A stretch of 64,000 nt of DNA from Argentina anserina (Eukaryota; Streptophyta; Magnoliopsida; Rosales; Rosaceae): positions 23,010,501 to 23,074,500 of the forward strand of contig NC_065874.1 of assembly GCF_933775445.1 (NCBI RefSeq). The letters are read 5' to 3'. Each line of letters begins with the position of its first letter. The first letter of the stretch is position 1. A model generated the notes under the pieces. That model was not told the origin of the DNA, ran no database searches, and worked only from the letters and a program-made list of their open reading frames with translations. Shown piece by piece: positions 57,151-64,000 of the stretch. The translations under genes were made by a program, and so were the position numbers.

Positions 57151-60100
57151 CTTAGAGAAGGACCCTGCCTCCTCTAAGGCTAATGATGCCGTGCCTCTAC
57201 CACAAGGAGATTATGCCGTGCATGACAAAGGTAAGGATTCTAACTCTAGTGGTTTGGTTTCAACTAATGATCTTCCTCGTGTTCCCTTCCCTAGTAGATT
57301 TGCAAAGCAGAAGAAGGATGACTCTGATCAAGCCATGCTCGACATTTTCAAGAAGGTGGAAGTGAACATACCTCTTATTGAATGCATACAACAAAATCCT
57401 AGGTATGCTAAGTTTTTGAAAGAATTGTGCACCAATAAGAGGATGACTCAAGAGAAGGAGGTTGTTACAATGAGTGAGACGGTTTCTGACGTGCTCCAAA
57501 GGAAGCTACCACCAAAGCTTAAGGATATAGGGAGTTTTTCTATCCCTTGTACAATCGGAAACATGACATTTGAAAAGATAATGCTAGACTTAGGTGCATC
57601 TATCAACGTAATGCCGTATTATATCTATGAGGACCTAGGTCTATGTGATTTGAAACGTGACAATGTTGTGATTCGATTGGCTGACTGTTCCAACAAAGTC
57701 CCTTTGGGCTATGTTGAAGATGTTCTTGTGCAGGTTTCGAGTTTAATTTTCCCTGCAGACTTCTATGTCATTAACATGGAGCCAACTGAAGCAGATGACA
57801 AGGAGATCTCTATCTTGTTAGGCCGTCCCTTCAGGAGGACTGCACGAACAAAAATTGATGTGTTTAGTGGATCACTCACCTTTGAGTTCGATGGTGAAGT
57901 GATTAGCTTCAACATTTTTGAAGCTATGAGGTATCCTCTTTCGGAGTTAAGTGATTGTTTTTCCGTTGACATTCTTGATTCCCTTGCAGATAACTATCTA
58001 GATACCTTGGCACATGACGAGTTGGCACTCACCATTGCCCAAGGGGCCGGATTTACAAGTGATGGTTCTAACATTTCGGAGTTAGAAGCTAATGATGCAG
58101 TGCCATCCTTCATTCTTGAGAACGTGACCTCTCTTGAGGTTGCACGTGAGGTAAGCTATGTCTCTCCTAGTCCCATTCTCTTAACTACTAACAAGAATCT
58201 TCCTTCTGTGGTGCAAGCTCCAAAACTTGATCTTAAGGTTCTTCCGGACCACTTGAAGTATGCGTTTTTAGGAGATGAGGATACATTGCCAGTGATCATT
58301 TCATCTGCACTCAACGAGGAACAAGAGGAGAGATTGATTGAAGTGCTAAAGAGACATAAGACGGCAATAGGATGGACCCTAGCCGACATCAAAGGAATCA
58401 GCCCTACCATGTGTGTGCACCGAATTTTGGTTGAAGATGGTGCCAAACCAACCAAGGAAGGTCAAAGACGCCTTCACCCACCAATGATGCAAGTTGTAAA
58501 GGATGAAATCACTAAGTTGCACGATTGTGGCGTGATCTACCCCATCTTGGATAGTAGGTGGATCTCTCCCATTCAAGTTGTGCCAAAGAAGTCAGGAATC
58601 ACGGTGGTGAAGAACAAAGATAACGACTTGGTGCCTCAAAGGACAATCACCGGTCATCGAGTGTGTATCGACTATAGGAAGCTCAATGCTACAACAAGGA
58701 AGGACCATATGCCATTGCCATTCATTGATCAAACGCTTGAGAGGTTAGCTGGTCATTCTTTCTATTGTTTCCTTGATGGATATAGTGGATACAACCAAAT
58801 TAGTGTTGCGGAAGAAGATCAAGAGAAGACTACGTTCACATGCCCTTTTGGTACGTTTGCTTATCGTCGCATGCCTTTTGGTTTATGCAATGCTCCAGGT
58901 ACGTTTCAACGTTGCATGTATCACATTTTCTCTAAGTATATTGGTTCTCAAATTGAAGTTTTCATGGATGATTTTTCTGTCTATGGTGAAAATTTCGAAA
59001 ATTGCCTAGAGAATGTTGAATTAGTGCTTAAACGTTGTGAAGAAACTAACTTGGTTTTGAATTGGGAGAAATGTCACTTCATGGTCACGCAAGGCATTGT
59101 CTTAGGCCATATTGTTTTATCTAGAGGAATTGAGGTTGATAAGTCTAAAATAGATCTTGTGCGTCACTTACCCCTCTCCAGAAGTGTGAGGGATGTTCGA
59201 TCGTTTCTTGGACATGCAAGTTTCTATCGTAGGTTTATCAAGGACTTTTCCAAGATTGCAAGACCAATGAGTTCATTGCTTCAAAAGGACGTTCCCTTTC
59301 ACTTTGATGATGATAGCAAGCTTGCATTCGAGACTTTGAAGAAGCTCTTAACTTCGGCACCTATCATGGCACCGCCGGATTGGTCCTTGTCATTTGAGTA
59401 GATGTGTGATGCCTCCGACTATGCAGTTGGAGCCGTGCTAGGGCAGAGGAAAGACAAGCAGCCCTACGCCATCTATTATGCCTCACGAACGCTCAATGAT
59501 GCTCAACAGAACTACACCACAACTGAAAAAGAACTTATTGCCATGATCTTTGCTCTAGATAAGTTTCGTTCTTACTTACTTCAATCCAAAGTTATTATTT
59601 ACACTGACAATGCAGCTTTGAAGTACTTAATGACGAAGAATGATGCCAAACCAAGATTGATTCGATGGATTCTTCTACTTCAAGAGTTCGATCTTGAGAT
59701 CAAGGACAAGAAGGGAAGTGACAATGTTGTGGCGGATCATTTGAGTCATTTGGTGAGAGATGCCGAGCCCTTGGCTATCCAAGAGAGCTTTCCGGATGAG
59801 CAACTCTTTCGAGTTGAGGTAAGTGAGCCATGGTATGCAGATATTGTCAATTATCTTGTTTCTAAGAAATTTCTTGATACTTTATCGCATGCTCAAAAGA
59901 ATAGACTCAAGGCATTAGCTAAGTATTATGTTTGGGATGAACCATACTTGTGGAAACATTGTGTTGATCAAATCATTAGGGGGTGTGTCCCTGAGCATGA
60001 ACATCATTCTATACTTACTTTTTGCCATTCTGAATCTTGTGGAGGACATTTTGGTTCACGTAGGACTACTCTAAAGGTGTTAGAATGTGGTTTCTTTTGG

Positions 60101-61125
60101 CCTACGATTTTCAAAGATGCATATCATTTTTGTATGACTTGTGATAGATGCCAACGGATGGGAAACTTAGGATCTAGAGATCAAATGCCTATGACACCGA
60201 TTATATATGTTGAAATATTTGATTGTTGGGAATAGATTTCATGGGACCTTTTCCTAGCTCTAATGGTTTCTTGTACATACTCGTTTGTGTTGACTATGTT
60301 TCGAAATGGGTGGAAGCAAAAGCCACCCGGACTAATGATTCTTGAGTTGTTGCAGATTTCCTTCGTTCTAACATTTTCTCTAGGTTTGGTATGCCGAGAG
60401 TTATCATTAGTGATGGAGGATCTCACTTTTGCAACCAGACCATTGAGGCATTGCTGAAGAAGTATGGAATCCAGCATAAGGTTGCTACGCCTTATCACCC
60501 CCAAACAAGTGGACAAGTGGAGCTATCTAATCGTGAGATCAAGTGAATTTTGGAGAAGTCTGTTGGACCATCACGCAAGGATTGGTCTCAACGATTGGAT
60601 GATGCTCTTTGGGCCTATAGGACGGCATACAAGACTCCTCTTGGCATGTCACCATTTCGACTAGTCTATGACAAGGCGTGCCACCTTTCTGTGGAGCTTG
60701 AACATCGTGCATGGTGGGCTGTGAAGAATTTTAACATGGACATTGATGAGGCTGGATTGCATAGGAAGTTACAATTGAATGAGCTTGAAGAGACTAGAAA
60801 TGAGGCCTATGATTCAGCAATGGTTTACAAGGAGAAGACTAAGACATTCCATGACCGCATGATTAGGAAGAAACACTTTGTCGTTGGGCAGAAAGTTCTT
60901 TTATTTAATTCTCGACTTAGATTGTTTCCGAGCAAGCTCCGTTCTAGGTGGCTTGGACCGTTTGTTGTTACTCACATTTTTCCTTCTGGTGCTATCAGGA
61001 TTAAAGGTGTTGTGATTGATAAGGAATTCACGGTCAATTGACATCGCTTGAAGCCGTACTATGAGAATTTTGTGACGCATAACGTAGAGGAGATCTCTCT
61101 CCTTGATCCTACGGCAAGCAAGTGA
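57107..61125 (+). pseudogene. Athila pol: protease, RT, RNase H, integrase
   Basis: Protease MLDLGASINVMPY (about 57,585), RT with VVPKKSGITV, GHRVCIDYRKLN, MPFGLCNAPGTFQ and catalytic VFMDDFSVYG (about 58,960). A TAG at 59,399-59,401 falls at the start of RNase H ([24 protein letters not shown]). Integrase has the H/C zinc region ending CDRCQ (about 60,155), a frame change near 60,225, stops near 60,345 (TGA) and 60,543 (TGA), then catalytic-region [10 protein letters not shown] and [16 protein letters not shown] near 61,039 cuts the C terminus before HRLKPYYEN. So pol has one frameshift and about four nonsense codons. Confidence 0.9.
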
Positions 61126-62937
61126 TGCTTTCCAGATAGTCTAGGCTATAGACTCTACACTTAAGCCAATGAAGGAGCCATCAATGAGTGTTTGCATTTT
61201 CTTGTCCCTTATCTCTTTTTAATTTTCGTTGCGTATCATATTATACATTGAGGGCAATGTAAATTTTAAGTGTGGGGTGGGGTATACATCATTCGTTGTA
61301 TTCTATTGTTTGATGCTTATGTGTTTCAATTTTGTTGTGTTGATTTTCGAATTTTAGTGTAATTTTTGGTTATGTTTTTCGATTTTTAAGTTGTTTGTTA
61401 AGTTTTTGTTGTTTTGAGTCCTAGGTATGCCTTTGACTGTCTAGGATGAGTTGATCTTTGAATTTATGGTTGATAGATGATCATGATATTGAAATGAACT
61501 TAATTGTTATTTGATGGTTAATCGATATGTAGATTTTGTATGAACATGTAGTAGATGAGGATTTTGAAACTTAGGTACAAAATGAGCATGTTCCTTACTT
61601 GTTTGAATTCATGTAACCTATGTGAATTTCGAGCCATAGATATGTGCCTTTCTTTGCAGAGTTTTATTCTATCGTTTCTTGGTTTTATAACCTCATTACA
61701 TCTATTTTGATCAATTCATATGCCATAGAATTGCAATGAACTAGAGAATGCTAGAACTTATTTTGTGAAACTTTCGAAGCTTTATGTCATAATATACTCT
61801 GATTTTGAAAAGGATTGTTGGATCTTTTTAGGATTTCCACCACTAAAGCCAAAAAGTCGTATATCCTTATTGGAGCCCTGCTTGGGACACCTAGTGTTAA
61901 CCCCTTTGAGCCTACGTTAAGCCTTTTCTTTCATTACCAACATGTTATATCCTTGCTTAGTATAGATATATCTCTACCTTTTCTTTGAGGCTTGGCAGAG
62001 CCGATTCTTGGAGTTAATATGGAGTGATGATTTGACTCAAGTGTGGGGTTATGCTATTAAATGTAAGTATGCTGTGAAAAGAGTATGAAAAAGAGAAAAA
62101 TTGTATGATGCCGTGTGGAAAAGAGAAAAGAAAAAGTATATATGCACGGTTTTGAAAAAAAATGAATGAAAAGAATGATGAAGAGATCACGGCATGTCAC
62201 TTTTTTATGTGAATTTGGAGTTGTGATGTATTTGTTGAAGGCTCAATAATGTTATACTTTAGCCTTTGTTCATTTTCACAATGTTTAAAGTGAAGAATGA
62301 GTCCAACATGATGATATTTGGCCCTTGTTTTATGGAGTATGGCGACATAAGGTGGATGTTTTGCTCTGCTAAGTCTTGAGGATGACCTTTGTGATTCCTT
62401 TACCCTGAAAAATATATTCATGCCGAGCCTAAGCCTTTCCTTTTCTAAAGATCTGCATGATTCTTAAAATGAGTAGCTCTTGATCTGTGGAGTTTGTTTC
62501 ATGAGTAAGCATATGGTTTGAGTTCATTTGTGCATATGATTGGTATCTTTCATGAGGTTTTCGATTTCACTATATGTTTATAACTCTTGTGTGTGAAAAG
62601 CTTTTAAGCATATGCCATGTTCTTGAGAGAAAAGATTTGGAGTGCATATCCCTTGTGAGTTGAATTTGAACTTGTTTTGAACATGTCGAGCTTAATTTCA
62701 CCTTTGTTTCTGCCATGTCTTACTTGTTAAACGAAATCTCATGTTTATTAACCATTGAATTCATCCAATCTATTTCGATTGAGTGTTATTCTTGATGCTA
62801 TGAGTTTGAAGATCTTTGAGACAAAATATTGAAGGCATTAGAATGTTGTGTCGTTAGTTTTGTTGCTTTGATTTCATTTTATGTTTTTTCTTTTTAGTGT
62901 TTGCTAAGGGACTAGCAAAGTCTAAGTGTGGGGTTGT
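61126..62937 (+). other. Athila 3' noncoding region with three PPT-like tracts
   Basis: AAGTGTGGGG occurs at about 61,268, 62,037 and 62,923; the last, followed by TTGT and the 3' LTR, is the true polypurine tract. No env-like ORF is present here; the longest ORF has no recognisable feature. An A-rich GAAAAGAG tract is at about 62,080-62,185. Confidence 0.7.
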
Positions 62938-64000
62938 TGATAGGAGCACAAAGTGTGACGTTCTTAATGTATATATGCCTTATTCTTATGTTTTGTTACT
63001 TCTTATTTAATTGTTTTAGGTTCATAGTTGTCATTTGTATGTGCTAAGTGGAGTTATGCCGAATTTAGATGAATTGATGTTGAAATTGTGCTAAGTGTTA
63101 GAACTCCTTATTAAGTTAGGATTCCTTACTCGACTAGGACTCTATTTTCCTATTTTCATTCTTTCCTATTCCCTAATCGTCGAATTATTTTCAGGAAAGA
63201 CAAATCATATTTGGAAAGAAAGTAGAGTTGTCGTGATGCATTCCTAGTGAGACAAGGAAATCATATCCGAGTTGAAGAAGGAGAAGAAGAGGCTGGCCTA
63301 GCTACTCCTAGTTGGACCAAGAGAGAAGCTGTGCAGCCCTTATGTGGTCTCCCTATTGGATTTGGTTTCCTACATCAAGATGGATTTGGTTTCCTACATC
63401 AAGTTGGATTTGGAGTACATGAATCAAATCTATAACAAAGAAGATTTCAGCTTCCCAATTGGATTCTACTTCCTTATAGGACGACAAAGAGGCTTCATTG
63501 ACTCCTATATATAGAGGCTCGGCCTCCCCATTCAGATCATCATCAACCTTGCACACAAGCACAAGCCTAGCTCTGCCGAATTAATCCCTTACCCTTCCAA
63601 GAAATCCTAAAACCGATTCCACCATTCTCCACCTTCATCTATAGCCTTGAAGCACGATTGAGAAGAGGTTCCATTCCCCTAGAAGTCTTGGCTACACCTT
63701 GTAGAATCGATTGATTGATAAAGTGTAACCATGATTCTCTCTTTGTTTCAATTCGGTTTTGGTTTTTCTTGTTCTTGGATGAGCTTGCGATTTGTGTAGT
63801 GTAATCTTGTTTCAATTTTGTCTATGAAATAGCTACTTAATTCAATTTATATAAAGGATTCGAATCCATGTTTTGGTTTTATGGATTTTCTATTTTTGGT
63901 TTCTGCCGTGTACTATGTATGAGCAATTTCGATATCTTTATGTTATGTATACGATTGTAGCATGATATTTAGGTTGTTGGATTAAGGACTTATGCTATGA
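62938..64000 (+). repeat. Athila 3' LTR, partial
   Basis: Collinear with 53,206 onward; truncated by the window edge after 1,063 bp. Confidence 0.9.

Larger units (their letters stand above)
53206..64000 (+). mobile_element. Ty3/gypsy retrotransposon, Athila lineage, runs off the window
   Basis: Identical-type LTRs start TGATAGGAGCACAAAGTGTG at 53,206 and 62,938. The primer site TGGCACCGTTGCCGGGGA and the protease/RT/integrase order define an Athila-like gypsy element. The 5' LTR ends at 54,801, giving 1,596 bp; the 3' LTR should end about 530 bases past the window. By eye the LTRs differ at about 26 of about 1,060 positions. gag-pol is broken by frameshifts and stops, and no env-like ORF was found. 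It is inserted in the RNase H region of the pararetrovirus. Confidence 0.9.

Overview
The window is nuclear DNA of a flowering plant, most likely a eudicot: genes have GT-AG introns, there is a Tyr-crosslinking extensin, a classical arabinogalactan protein and a plastid-targeted membrane protein, and the rest is mostly plant-type transposable elements (hAT, Ty1/copia, Tat-type and Athila-type Ty3/gypsy) plus an endogenous caulimovirid. A Rosaceae-like genome would fit, but the sequence alone does not prove the genus.

Layout. 1-10.1 kb: gene-poor, with LTR-like debris, a 26-bp tandem repeat, a weak minus-strand promoter/5'UTR candidate near 6.4-6.75 kb and a long inverted repeat at 9.58-9.97 kb. 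10.11-15.17 kb: a hAT transposon with matching termini and a transposase gene (3 coding exons) that reads through without a break. Between its left end and the transposase, in antisense, it carries exon fragments of two unrelated host genes: a TAP-type ABC transporter (ABCB26-like) and a GEM-like GRAM-domain protein. 15.5-16.4 kb: a decayed non-autonomous hAT. 16.8-26.2 kb: the real gene island, with an arabinogalactan protein, a 4-exon plastid membrane protein, a 723-aa extensin, and a truncated extensin copy made by a local duplication.

26.7-47.5 kb: a block of nested insertions. A copia element on the minus strand (27.24-34.51 kb; pol is one frame with only three nonsense codons; the 5' LTR is cut) lies inside a GGAAGCG-rich repeat. 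A small coiled-coil ORF and a ribosomal-protein-type promoter remnant follow at 35-35.8 kb, then a decayed Tat-type gypsy element on the minus strand (36.8-45.47 kb) with a candidate 5' LTR. A short stretch at 47.4-47.55 kb is homologous to the DNA just upstream of the truncated extensin at 25.7-25.85 kb, so these insertions may have split an older duplicated block.

48.6-64 kb: a degenerate endogenous pararetrovirus of badnavirus/tungrovirus-like layout on the plus strand. Its RNase H region is interrupted at 53,206 by an Athila-type gypsy element, which has a complete 1.6-kb 5' LTR, Athila PBS, broken gag-pol and a 3' LTR running off the window end. The two LTRs differ at about 26 of about 1,060 compared positions (counted by eye). 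Host genes probably expressed: the AGP, the plastid membrane protein and the long extensin. The hAT transposase is the only mobile-element gene that looks potentially functional.
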